NCBI GenBank assembly: GCA_030549775.1
Contig: CM060177.1
Location: forward strand, 52,451,138-52,515,137
Direction of reading: 5' to 3'
DNA from: Tamarix chinensis
Lineage: Eukaryota > Streptophyta > Magnoliopsida > Caryophyllales > Tamaricaceae
Length of the DNA stretch: 64,000 nucleotides
The notes beneath the pieces are model-generated. The model saw only the letters and a program-made list of their open reading frames with translations, was not told the DNA's origin and did no database searches. Positions 11,507 to 22,869 of this stretch are shown here, piece after piece. Position 1 is the stretch's first letter; each line of letters begins with the position of its first letter. The translations under genes were made by a program, and so were the position numbers.

Positions 11507-12840
11507 TTAGTAGTATTTCTTAACCATTGCTTCTCTAGTAACATTCGTACATGAACCACTATCAATTATGAGTCTACAAACCATGTCACTTATTTTACAC
11601 TTAGTCTTAAAAATTTTCTCTCTTTGAGTAGGTGTCATAGTAGGTTGGATTTGTAACACTCCTTGAATTAAAAAACATGGATCTCCTCCTTCATCATCCA
11701 TGGTTAAGATTTCATTAGGAGATTCAATTTCTAAGTTCTCATCATCACTACATGGTTCCATGTTTTCTATTTCATGCAAGGATAAGGCTCTTTGGTTAGG
11801 ATAATCTCTAGCAAAATGTCCATATACTTTACATTTAAAACATTGTTTATTTGCCATTTAAACTACCTTATTTTTACCTTTATTATTTCAATTATTCTTT
11901 CTATCACATGAAGATGTTGATTTAGGTGTAAAGGTGTTAGAATAGGGTTTAGTTGAAGTTGAAACATTAGACTTAACATAGGCTTTGGTTGATTTAGTTT
12001 GTCCTTCAAATAATAAAGCCAATTTAATCAAGTCATCAAGAGAATCATAAGAATACATGTCAACTTTATCTCTTATCAAGTTATTCAAGCCACCTAAGTA
12101 TCTAGCACACTTTTGTTCCTTTCTTTCTTGAACATCACAAATAAGGGCTAGTTTTTCAGATTCTCTAGTGTATTCTTCTACACTAAATAAGCCTTGCCTT
12201 AGAGTTATCATTTTCACATACATGTCTTGCTCATATCTATAGGCATAAATTTTTTTCTTAGGTGTTTCTTAATTTTTTCCCAAGATTTTATCTTTGATTT
12301 CTCTTTTCTTTCTCTTGTTCTTTTTAAATTATCATACCAAATTCTAGCAAACTTTTTGAACTTAAGGGTAGCGAGATTGCATTGTCTCTCATGATCATAC
12401 TCTCGAAATTCAAATATAGCTTCACTTTCATACAACCACTTAAAGAAATATTCCACATTCAAATCACCATAAAATTCAGGAAGGTCAAGTTTAATAGCTT
12501 GATCTTCATGGTAAGCATGTCTTACTTGGAATGTATGTGGTCTTCTTTGGTTGCTTGAGCCAAAGGAACTCATCTCATCTTCTCCTTCTTCATGATAATG
12601 CATGTTTGAATATCCATGCCCACCTTTTGTATGGTAGATAGGCTTCATCTTTCCTTCTACACTATTATGTGTGGTCTCCATGCAATTTTGCCATGGTCGA
12701 TGCACCTCTTGATAGACTAGTTTTGCTTCCACACTTTATAGTTGGTGTTGAAGTGTAGTTTGATTTTATAATTGAGCATCCATTCATGTTGTTAGACTCT
12801 TGATATACTCTACCAAGGAATGAACTTCTTCACTAACCAT
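11507..12840 (-). pseudogene. gag with zinc knuckle, and protease start
   Basis: The likely start is ATG at 12840 ('MVSEEVHSL'); stops follow within the first 40 codons. A long open part (12732-12214) holds the capsid-like region 'LDLPEFYGDLNVEYFFKWL' and 'ARIWYDNLKR'. A one-base frameshift near 12240 moves to the frame of 12223-11888 ('LRQGLFSVEEYTRESEKLAL', 'RYLGGLN'). Two stops at about 11886 (TGA) and 11858 (TAA) replace codons that are Arg and Gln in relatives. The zinc knuckle is 'CFKCKVYGHFARDY', in which the last Cys of CX2CX4HX4C is Tyr (TGT to TAT). The protease keeps 'IIDSGSC' near 11545-11570. Not functional. Confidence 0.88.
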
Positions 12841-13704
12841 GATGAAGGGTGACACACACCTCTTCCTTTGCACAAAAGGATTCCACAAAGTGTGTATATG
12901 ATAGAATTTCCTTTCAACCAAACAAGACACAAATATTTTGCTAATTCACATACAATTTGAAGAGAACTGCCTACTATATTTGATTAGGCAAAAATTAGGG
13001 AAATACAGCCACAAGAAATCACAACATGCATTTAGGAATGAAAGGCTGGAAGATATTCTTCTTATGTTGTTCAAAAATTAGCCACATAAAATAACGAATC
13101 TATCGGGTTTTTCTTCAACACATAAAGGTCTTCAAGTTAAAGATTTGAGTGTTTTGCACCATAGGAGATGTGGAGAAGACAAAGAATAAGAGTATGGAGT
13201 GGACTTGGAGAGGAAATGGATCGGACCAAGCCGAGACACACGCAGCAATTATCAACCTGCGAACTGGACTATGTTACCAAGGTTTGTGTTTTTCCTTACT
13301 AGCATTGGTATGCAAGATAAGGAAATGGAAATGGATGGATAAATGGTTGTATAAAAGGAAAAATGGTGAGAGAAAGAAAAGAGAAAGGGACGGTGAAAAC
13401 GGAAGCAAAGGCTAGAAGTGAACCAAGAAAACAAATAGGTGCAATTCGGCTGAGTAAGGAAATGCTGGACGAGGATTTCAGGATTGCTGTATGTCTGCGA
13501 GAAAAATGCAAAAAGATTGTTACAAGAATTCAAGATCTTCAATAAAGATTGATCTTGAAGATCCAAGAACAAGTTGAAGATGCAGGAAATGGGGAAAGAA
13601 CACACCATTTCTTGGGGTTTTCTTCCATAACTCAGAGGATGTAGCTGCTGGTTGAATTCGGGAAGAATATGTCATTTCGTGCGTTAGAGACAAGGGAGTG
13701 TCGA
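12841..13704 (-). other. untranslated leader of the element
   Basis: About 860 bp between PBS and gag. No domain is recognised; open frames here on both strands look fortuitous. Confidence 0.7.
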
Positions 13705-13716
13705 GCTTTGATACCA
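13705..13716 (-). other. primer binding site (Met-tRNA type)
   Basis: Sense TGGTATCAAAGC, one base off the canonical TGGTATCAGAGC, placed 5 bases inside the 5' LTR end. Confidence 0.85.
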
Positions 13717-13721
13717 AAATT

Positions 13722-14554
13722 TGATGTAAATCAAAGTGGAGGGAAGTTTTGGATCGATCATTCCATGATTTATGAGTCCAACTGGTTGAAACTTGAAGAG
13801 GAAAACAAGTTTTGATGCAAGTTATACTCGAATAGAAGTTGCAATTTGTCACCGGTTGATTTGAATGATATCAATCATTCAAAGGCTCGAAGGAGGAAGG
13901 ATAAACCCTAGGTTTTTCCTTGATCAAATGAGTCTTGGAAGGGAGAATACACGCAACCAAGATGGATAGATTCTAAACTCAAAAAATTCTATTATGTCTT
14001 CATTATGCTCGATGTGTACAAGTATATATATATATATATATAGGAAAGGGAGGCTCGAATACATTCCTAAATCAGCTAAGTTCCCCTTAATTAAAGCCCA
14101 TTTAATCACTTGAATTAAGCCCATATAACATCTAAGATTAATCATAATATCATCATCTAAATTATACTAATGTAACATTACAAAGACATACAATCAAGTA
14201 TGATACATACATGAAATTACATCAAACCCTAACTTACATAAAATACAGTTAGGGTTTACAACAAGTTAATATAAGTAATGATAATCATCACCATATCTTC
14301 TTTTTTTGAAGTATCATGCCATGTATGCCATAGTCTTGCATGATTTGAATTCTTGTACACTGTAAGGTGTGTTAACTTCTTCTCCTTACAAATATGTAAC
14401 ATACCTGCAAGAATATCTTGAATTATTTTCAATACCAAGCATAGACATATTATCAAGAACATTTAATATGATTGGCTCCAATATTAAGAAAGCTAATTAT
14501 TCCTTAACTTGAGAATCAATAGGAATATCAGAATCATTAGATGCTCCTACATCA
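13722..14554 (-). repeat. 5' LTR of the 6.8-14.6 kb element
   Basis: Sense start TGATGTAGGAGC at 14554, end ACATCA at 13722. A (TA)n run at about 14023-14042, read CTATATATATA on the - strand, is the probable TATA region. Confidence 0.92.
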
Positions 14555-15769
14555 TATTCTCTAGGTCTTTTGGAAGTAGTCTGTTGTAATTATATATGAG
14601 GGTCATAATGATGTGTACATCTAGACCTCCCTAGACTATATCAATGACAATATTCACATTCGGGTGTTGCTTTAGTCTTTGAAATATTAATTAGATAGTA
14701 ATATCTTCTAAGGTGAACAACAATGAATAGCTTAAAACTTATAAATTAAGCCTTTTTGTTTTTGACATAGTTGAGTCGATCTATTCCATAATTTTAAATC
14801 TTCAGAGCTCCCATTTATGCAATTCCAAGATGTCCGATTTCTAGAACTGGTATAAGCAACCCTATGTCTCATGCCTAAACAAAGTATGCACGTACAAAAT
14901 AATGTTAAAAGTATAAAACCATTAATCAAACAAAATCCAACAACTTAAGCTTCTAGGTTCATTAGTTCAAACACATAGTCTAAGAAATGCAGCATGCGAC
15001 TACTTATCACCTGAAAAGAGAAACAACTGAATGAATCCTCCCTTTAGGTGTACTCTAATTAAACTTAATTATAATTGATATAATAGTTTTCTAAAAATTT
15101 CCCTAAGGCACTTGTTAAGAATTTAATTTATTTTCCTAAATGATGTAATTAGATAATTAATTGTACATACATCCACTAATTGGTATTATTAAATTTCTTG
15201 TCAAGAATTTAATATCTTATTTTAATGTCATAAAATGGCCACCTATTAGAATTTATGTCATTCAATTTGAGAGAGGATTCCATAGGTTTGAGAACTAAAG
15301 GTGTGGGTTTGTCTAGATGAGGAGAGAAAATATTTATATTCTTGATAAAAAAAAGTAGACAATTTTGACATTTTAGTTGACTTGTTTTACACTTTAATCA
15401 ATTTTTTTTCTATTTTGAAAAAATTAAAAATCTTGAGACTTATTGACAGGTTTCATGGGGACGCATCAACAAATTCCATTGATCCATCGATTGGTTTAGG
15501 AACTAGTTAACTAATCTTACCAGTACTTCATCATGCATTTTACATATCAAACCTAATAGAAATCATGGAATATAAAAATGCACTTCCACTTTATTTAAGC
15601 ATTTTATTCATCAATCATGTATGCCATTTCAAAATTAAATGAATTAAATTTTGGCCATTTTAACATGATTTAGATTAATTTCATGTGCTCTCACATTTAA
15701 GATCACAATTTTTTATTTCATTAATATGAGAGAAATAGCTTAAATCATATAAATTTCATCCCAACTTCT
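14555..15769. other. AT-rich DNA downstream of the copia remnant
   Basis: No coding similarity seen. By position it should include the 3' untranslated region and perhaps an LTR of the copia remnant, but I cannot define ends. Confidence 0.4.
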
Positions 15770-17270
15770 CTCCTAAAAGTTGTGAACATTTCTTCATTAA
15801 GAGGTTTAATAAAGATACCTCCCCAATGGTGAAATGTGTCAACTAATTCTGTACTCATATCTCTTTTTTCAACCTAGTCCCTAATAAAGTAATAAATTAT
15901 TTCAATATGCTTTGAGTTAGAGTGTTGAACGAGATGCCTAGTGAGGTAAGTGGCACTAGTATTATCACAATTAAATAGCACTTTATCAATTTTAAGCCCA
16001 AATTCACTCAATTGGTGTTTCATCTAAATAATTTGAGTACAACATGATTTGGTAGCTATATATTCTACTTCTTCCATTGATAAAGCAACACTAAAGTATA
16101 CCTTACTTTTCTAATGAATTAGGTTTTCTATTAGAAATTGACTACTACCCAATGTGCATTTCCTATCAACCTTATATCTCCTAAAATCTATATCTTAGTA
16201 ACCGACAGGTCTTAGAGGGTATGACATGGGTAAAAAGTCTAAGATTATATGTGCTAATTAAATAACTAAAAAAACTTTTAACTGCTATTAAGTGAGATTC
16301 CTTAAATCTATATTAAAATTGAGCATATAACCAAACACTAAACATGAAATCTACTATAGTTGTGGTAAGATAGAGAAGTGATCCACTCATACATTGATAG
16401 AATTTTATCATTTTCCTTACTTCCTTCATCCAGGTAATGTTTAGTGGTGGTTTCCATAGGAGTACTACAAGGTTTACTCTAGTTCATTCCATATTTATTT
16501 AGCAAACCTTTAGTGTGCTTTACTTAGTTATCAAAGATTCCTTCCTTGGTTTGTTTTGATTGTATCCTAAGAAATTCTAAAATAATTTCCATCCCACTCA
16601 TATCTAACTCACAGCACACCACGCCACACCACCTCAAAAAATTCCTTACATAAGTTTTCATTAGCAACTCAAAAGATGACATCATCCACATAAATTTATG
16701 TTAGAAAAAGCTCTTTATTAGTTTATAATGAAAAAGGTTTAATCAAAGTTTCCTCATTCAAATCATTTTTTAATTATAAATTTACTAAGATGCTTATACC
16801 AAGCCTTAAGGATTTGTTTTAAATCATAGAGTGTCTTTTTCAACTTATAAACATGATTACACTTTGATGTATCTTCAAAACATGGAGGTTTCTTACCATA
16901 AACATCCTTTTCAATGAATCAATTTAAAAATGAACTTTTAACATTGATTTTATATGACGTAAAACAAGTGGAAGATGCAAATGCAAGAAACACATGTATA
17001 GCCCTAAATCTAGCTACAAGGGTAAAGGTTTCTTCAAAATTAATGCCTTCCTCTTGGTTATATCCATTAGAAACCAATCAGGCGTTGTTTCAAACCACAA
17101 TACCCTCTTCATCTAGCTTTTTTCTAAAGGCCCATTTAGTCTCAATGATGGGTCTATTTGGAGGTGTAGGGCCTAATTCCTATGCTTTATTTTTCTCAAA
17201 ATGGCTAAGCTTATCATGCATTAAAATGATCTAATTTTCATCATTCATGTATTCAAAGTGATTCTTAAGA
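15770..17270 (-). pseudogene. Ty1/copia reverse transcriptase and RNase H remnant (SIRE-like)
   Basis: On the - strand the segment opens with 'PPNRPIIETKWAFRKKLDEEG' in relative position 17170-17110, then 'NQEEGINFEETFTLVAR' near 17000-17050, 'CNHVYKLKKTLYDLKQ' near 16825-16870, and the catalytic 'YVDDV' at 16678-16692. The region near 16300-16420 carries 'SGSLLYLTT' and 'VDFMFSVW'. RNase H then ends with 'GGIFIKPLNEEMFTTFRREVGM' near 15775-15850. Many stops and frameshifts; integrase and gag are not clear. The - strand stretch 17560-17700 rich in Asp/Glu/Ser could be gag debris. The order and wording fit SIRE/Maximus-type copia, known for this RT-RH arrangement; the clade call is moderate. 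Confidence 0.85.
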
Positions 17271-18186
17271 TACTTTTGAGATATAAATGCTATATTGGTG
17301 CATATATTACCTATATAGATCGAGCGGCCACACCCCTATATTGATCACCAACGATAAACTCTTGATAAACTCCATATGCATATTAACATTCTTAATAGAT
17401 CTTCTCTATATTGATCCACTTAAGTGCAATTAGGAGGAGTATTTTTCCTCTTCTTCTAATTGATCGTCCTTGGTTTTTAGCTCTACTTTTTCATAAAAGC
17501 TATCCACTTGAACTGACAGACTTACTACTCATCATCATGTATCCTAAACCTTCATCATTTTTGCAATACCATTGAGCACCTAATAGGATGTTTATTCCTC
17601 GTTATCATCATCCTAGTCATCATCGAAACTAGAATAGAATGTTGATGAGAAGGAATCATCTTCAAGTTCCATAAAATAAAGGTTTTGTACCTCTTCTTCC
17701 TTTTTTATGGTTCTTCTTTACGTTCTCTAAATATGGTCATGGCCTTTCTAGGACCTTATTTGGCTTGACATACGTTGGTAGACTTGGACAGATGGAAGTT
17801 AAGGTGTGAGGAAAAATATCACCCTGAAGGGAAAGGCATGCAAGAGTGAAGGATAAGGCCTAAAGGTGAAGAAAGAAAAAGAAATAAAAGGAAATAAAAA
17901 AGGATTCTAGGGTTAGAATTAGAATTATATTTAAATATTGGATCAAAGAATTAAGATAAGATTAAAATATTAATCATCCACATTAGGCTCAGGTTAAAAT
18001 ACTAATTACCTAAAATTAATGTTAATAAATTTTTTGGGGTATTATAAGTTGGTGTAGGTTCATTATTTTGGTCCTTTTCACTATTTTACAACCACGTCTG
18101 GTGCAAGACTATGTTGAGCCTATGTATATTTGGTAACTTGCCCAAATTATATTCTTTTTGTTCTCTCCTTGGCACCATAGTTTTCA
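17271..18186. other. unassigned region between copia remnant and long LTR
   Basis: No gene recognised. A purine-rich patch lies at 17850-17900, and 'ttttttggggtattata' at 18032-18048 resembles an LTR terminus but I could not find its partner. Confidence 0.4.
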
Positions 18187-18547
18187 TGTGACACCACAAA
18201 ATTTTATAACCTTTTCTTTTAGGTGTTTTTCATTTCATTTGAAAACTAACCCTTAAACCTTAGCCTAATTATTTTATTATTAAACTTTGACCTATAACTA
18301 GACAAACTCTTAAATAAGTTACTAGAATAATATTATCACTTTTATTTTATTAAAACTATCCCAAACCCTTTTTTCCTTTAATTCTGTGCCTAGCCTACCC
18401 TTCCTTTCCATTTCCCTCTCTCAAGCATGCGTCCCTCAATTGTGCCATTTTTTCCTCAACAAAACACGCCCCCTATTTCCCTTCATTTAACACACTGCGC
18501 ATCACACCTCTCTATTCAAACCATTATCCCCTGACCACCTACATGTG

Positions 18548-18555
18548 TATTTATA
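18548..18555 (+). promoter_or_regulatory. putative LTR TATA box
   Basis: TATTTATA, followed by CT-rich sequence. It occupies the position equivalent to the TATA box at 56045-56053 in the solo LTR. Confidence 0.45.
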
Positions 18556-20857
18556 CACTCCACCCCTCCATTCTCTTCTTTTTCCTCTTCTTTCTCACCT
18601 GCCCTAATTTAATTTTGTTAAAGAGAAAAGCCATACACTATCTAATGCACACTTATGTGTCCATCCTACCACAATTCCTTGCACAATTGTGCTTCTTGAT
18701 GCATGCTCTTGCCATTACCATCATTCACAAGCAACCAACACCCTCACCATTATTGAACCACCCTTTATCATCCACCATAATCACCCCGACACTTATTCTT
18801 CTACTTCTCCTCCTTGTTCTTCTCCCTTCTCTACTACTGTACAAGCCACCCATCTTCCCTTTTCTTCCTTATCCTCTCGACCTATATTTGTTTCTATGTT
18901 TAATGCATGACCATGCACCAACACACACAGAGCAGTGGGATCTTCACATAGCCTCTTCCCTTATCGTATGCTTCAATTGTGCCTTAATTTTGTAATGTAG
19001 AATTGTGCCCCTCTTACATAACCTACCCATGTGTTTGTGCTTCACCTCTTCTTCAGGCCATCCTTGTAGCCATTCAAGCTAGCATACAAAACCATCCAAC
19101 ACCACTTAGCCAACTACCAGTCTTCCCAGCCTTTTCCACACCTCCTTCAACCACTATAATGCCATCCTCTAACAATTCTCTATTCCTATACCTCTAGCTT
19201 CTTTTATGTCGCCACCACTATCTTCCTTATGCACTATTCCCTTAATCTCATCTCCATCCCATCGACCTAACACCACCTCACACCCTATGTCTCACTGCCT
19301 ATAATGCCTCATTTCTACTTCAATCGTGCCCTTCAACACCATCACACCACCACCCAACCATCTCTCCCAATTTTAGCCACTACTTGTAACCCACCACCTC
19401 TGCCTCTTTTGTCACTATCATCTCATCTACCACATTTCTCTTCCCCCATAACCATCACCTCTAGTAACCTACGACACCATGAGAGCCTCTCCTCCATTAG
19501 TAGCCCCTCGTATATGACTAATGCTTCCCATTTAGCATGAGTTTAGAAAAACTTCCATCTTTTTACAGTCTAAGGGTATTTTGGTAATTTATTGATAAAT
19601 ATTTTTGTATAAATCATTTTTCTATGAGTTAAGTATTAATATGGTTAATGTGGTACTATTTTTAGACACAAAAGGTCGACTTGTTGAGTATAATAACTTT
19701 TATTCAGTTGCTTATACTTGCGTTTTTAATAAAAATAAGGTAATCATTATGCTTCACTAAAATGTTAAATATTACATGATAAAACATTTTGGATTTTGAT
19801 GCATAAGTGGTGTTAAGTATATTGTTACATTATAACTCATATACACTACTAAAATGTTAGACATCATATAATATCACATTAGGGTTTTGTTCTCTAATTC
19901 ATATAAAGCATGTTAAAAAGGTTTTAATGCTAGAAATAAGTGGTGTGGAATATGTACCTACACTATGATAGCTTGAGCATGCTTAGGCGTATTTTGGTAT
20001 GAATTGTATCATTATATTTTGTAAGGAAAATTTTATCTTTTTATGTATACTAGGTGATTTATTCGAGAAATCATGCCTAACTTGTATCATGTGTAAGGAT
20101 AAAATAATCATTTAATGTGTTTGGTAATTTAATTGCATCTTAAATAATTTTTTTATTTAGCATTTTCATGGCAAATTTATGAATAAAATGGAATTTGCAT
20201 TCAAAGTATAGGATAATGTGGTGATTATAGTCTCAAGGGAATTTTGGTCATTTTTACCGAATACGCTTTATGTGAATAATTAAACTTTAGACATCCTTGT
20301 AGAATTATCATATTGACCTTATATATGGTTATCTTCAATAATTGGAAATGAGAAAAATTATTTAAGTATGAAAATGATAATGCCTGCTAAATTTTATGAT
20401 ATTCGTGATCCCTATAATAAAATACTAATACTTAAAGTGAAAGACCTTAATATTAGGAATGATGGCCCTATAGGGGTCCCTACCTCAAATATATGGTTTA
20501 TCCCATAGCTAATTATGGATTTTTACTTGTGTGCATTCATACCCCCACCTAACCCTATATCTTACTCCATTTAGCTCTACGGGCTAAATGGCTGAATGCT
20601 ATAGATTAGCATGAGTGCTTCTAATATATATAGGATAGTGTTCCTGTAGGATATGGTGCTGTAGGTACTATATATGTATTGTAGTGTATGTATAGAGTAT
20701 TAGTGTAGTAGTAATGATACTCTACTATGTGATAGATACTATGTTATTGGTAAACTAGTATGATGGGAGTATCAGTGTATTTGAGTTGAAATGATCTTGA
20801 GTAAATAAAATTGAAAATCATTATTGTTGAATCTAAACAATTGTTGGATTTGTCTGG

Positions 20858-20993
20858 TAGTAGCCTTCATACCTACCTATGGATCAATAGTAGCCTTTGT
20901 ACTTACCTATGGTTCGATAGTAGCCTATGTGTACACATATGGTTCATTAGTAGCCTTCATGCCTACCTATGGCTAGCCTTAATGCCTACCTAT
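20858..20993. repeat. ~30-bp tandem array 'agtagccttcatacctacct'
   Basis: About five units with a 30-bp step, each 'agtagccttNatNcctacctatgg', degrading rightwards. It lies inside the LTR. Confidence 0.85.
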
Positions 20994-21821
20994 ATTTTGT
21001 ATTCTGCATTTGAGCATTACTTGTGATATTATAGATTTTTATTGGTATTGTGCCTTCAAGCCCTACATATAATGTATAGGTATTATTGGCTTGAAATTGA
21101 GATATGAGAGATATGGTAAAAGAAATGGTTATTATGTTGATATTGGTTCTAATCATTACTTTAGAGAGGATCCCTTATTTGTTTGGTTGGTAAGTATCAA
21201 TATGTTCTAAATGAATGGATATAAATAGTATATGGCTTCATGATATTTGTTTACCTAATTGAATTATTTGATCATCTAATGTATCTTTGAATGTTTTATA
21301 ATATTTATTAATATGATGCCTTATATGCATCCCATATAATCTTTCTATATTTGTTTTATATAATGAGTTACTTAGTACTGTTGTATTAAATGGTTTCTTT
21401 TCGTGGGCCTTGCCAATCTAATAAGCAGTGACCTTTGCAGATTAGCTTGCGAGATTAGTCTAAGTCTAATAGTTTAGTTTGATAGTTAGGAATATCTAGT
21501 GCCCTTCATAGTGCCTTTGATTCTATTGTTCTTATAATCTTATTTCCTCATGTATTTTCTCTCATTTGAGTTTTATAACCATTGATGTTTTTTTTTAATT
21601 AAGAAAGATAATCATCTGCATGTTCTCTCTATTTTATTTCTTTTAATTGTATTATTAATTTGAGTAGAGTAATTATTATAGCCTTAATACTTGATATGAT
21701 AATACTAGAGCAACTAGATTTGTACCAAGTATGGAGGTAATACCATAAAACTTTATTCTTGCAGCTTCAACAATTAATTTTTAAAACTAAATTTTCTCGT
21801 ACAAAAAATGGGGGCATTACA

Positions 21822-22869
21822 TATTTTGTTATCTTCCTATGCATATGGGGTTGGTTATTCTTCCTTGAATGCCTTCAATAGTTCATAGGGAATAAGAAAA
21901 TAGTAGCAAGAATAACAGAGTTAAACTACCACAAAGTTTATAGATCATATAGAATAAGGTCCCAAATGGTGGTTAAAAATGATTAAAATAGGGGAAATAG
22001 GTTTATCAAGTCCTCCATTCTTATCCTCTGTTTTCCTCAAGCAAGCTCAAACCATAAAAAGAAAAACTAAAAATGAAGAAACGAAATAGGAGTCTAGGAA
22101 TCAATTGTGCAAATAGGACATACATTCACAAGACCTACCTAAATTTCTAGCATTAATAATAGGAAAACAAAAATAATATCGTAAACAACCCTCAGTCTTG
22201 ATTCTCAAAGCAATACTATTTTGGCACTCTATGATGGTTAAGAGTCATGTAGGTGCATATTTATAGGAAATAGGTGGAATGAAGATGTAAAATTTCTCTC
22301 TATATGGAAATGTAGACTCTCTATGCTCTTGTATTTTAATAGTTTAATAATTATGCTCAAAATTCTCTGTGCCAATAGTGATCAACTATATGCTTGCACA
22401 TATTCTCATAAGCCATCACTCAAAGACATTATACAAATCAAAAATCAAGAGATATTATTAAGGTTGCAATGGGGTTGGGGTAAAAAGGTAGGATAAATGT
22501 TACGATTGCAGCTAATAACCCCAAAACAAATAGATTAATAACAATAAAAACGTATCTTAACATTTGAGATCACTAATGCACTAACACACTCTAGAAATAA
22601 TAACACAGCTTTTTCTCTAATTCTTTTTACCCATCAAAACTTAAGTTCTCAACCATTTACATAAAAAAAGTTACAACTTTGTTTCCATCTCACTCTTCTT
22701 CTTTTTTTTTGAAATAATGTTACAGTTAGATCATTTCCACAATACAAGCTCTTTAAAACTCTTTATTATCATTGAGGGTAAGGGATGGAAAGATTTTATA
22801 GTGGTAGAGGGATATATTTTTCAACCCCATAAACTTTTCCAAGATTATTTTATTTCTTAATTTTTATAG
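21822..22869. other. unassigned AT-rich region
   Basis: No protein similarity recognised. By position it may be part of the Athila-like element whose gag lies to the right, beyond its gag end. Confidence 0.4.

Larger units (their letters stand above)
6776..14554 (-). mobile_element. full-length CRM-like Ty3/gypsy retrotransposon with a nested solo LTR
   Basis: Two LTRs of 833-835 bp (6776-7610 and 13722-14554) bound gag, protease, RT, RNase H and integrase read on the - strand. Flanking 5-mers are tattt (6771-6775) and tattc (14555-14559), a target duplication with one transition. The total is 7,779 bp; removing the nested solo LTR and its duplication leaves about 6.9 kb, a normal size for the family. 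PBS and PPT lie in the expected places. Multiple stops, a gag frameshift and a damaged integrase make it non-autonomous. The two LTRs differ at roughly 7% of sites by eye over the first 350 bases, so the insertion is old. Confidence 0.93.
18187..21821 (+). mobile_element. long LTR (about 3.6 kb), probably solo, same superfamily as 1-1964
   Basis: The right terminus GGGGGCATTACA ends at 21821 and the probable left terminus TGTGACACCACAAAATTT begins at 18187. The internal block 20425-20510 aligns with 605-690 of the first LTR. A TATTTATA lies 360 bp in, followed by a pyrimidine-rich leader (18560-19540) that produces long Ser/Pro/Leu-rich frames on the + strand; I judge these compositional. Neither a PBS after 21821 nor a PPT before 18187 is present, so a solo LTR is likely, though I found no matching 5-bp duplication. 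The left boundary is less certain than the right. Confidence 0.65.

Noticed and set aside
13149..13608. Frames of 88-118 codons on both strands
   Set aside because: They lie in the noncoding leader between PBS and gag and show no domain.
18543..19540. Possible secreted or membrane protein on the + strand
   Set aside because: The first frame starts upstream of the inferred transcript start, and the region is the pyrimidine-rich leader of an LTR.
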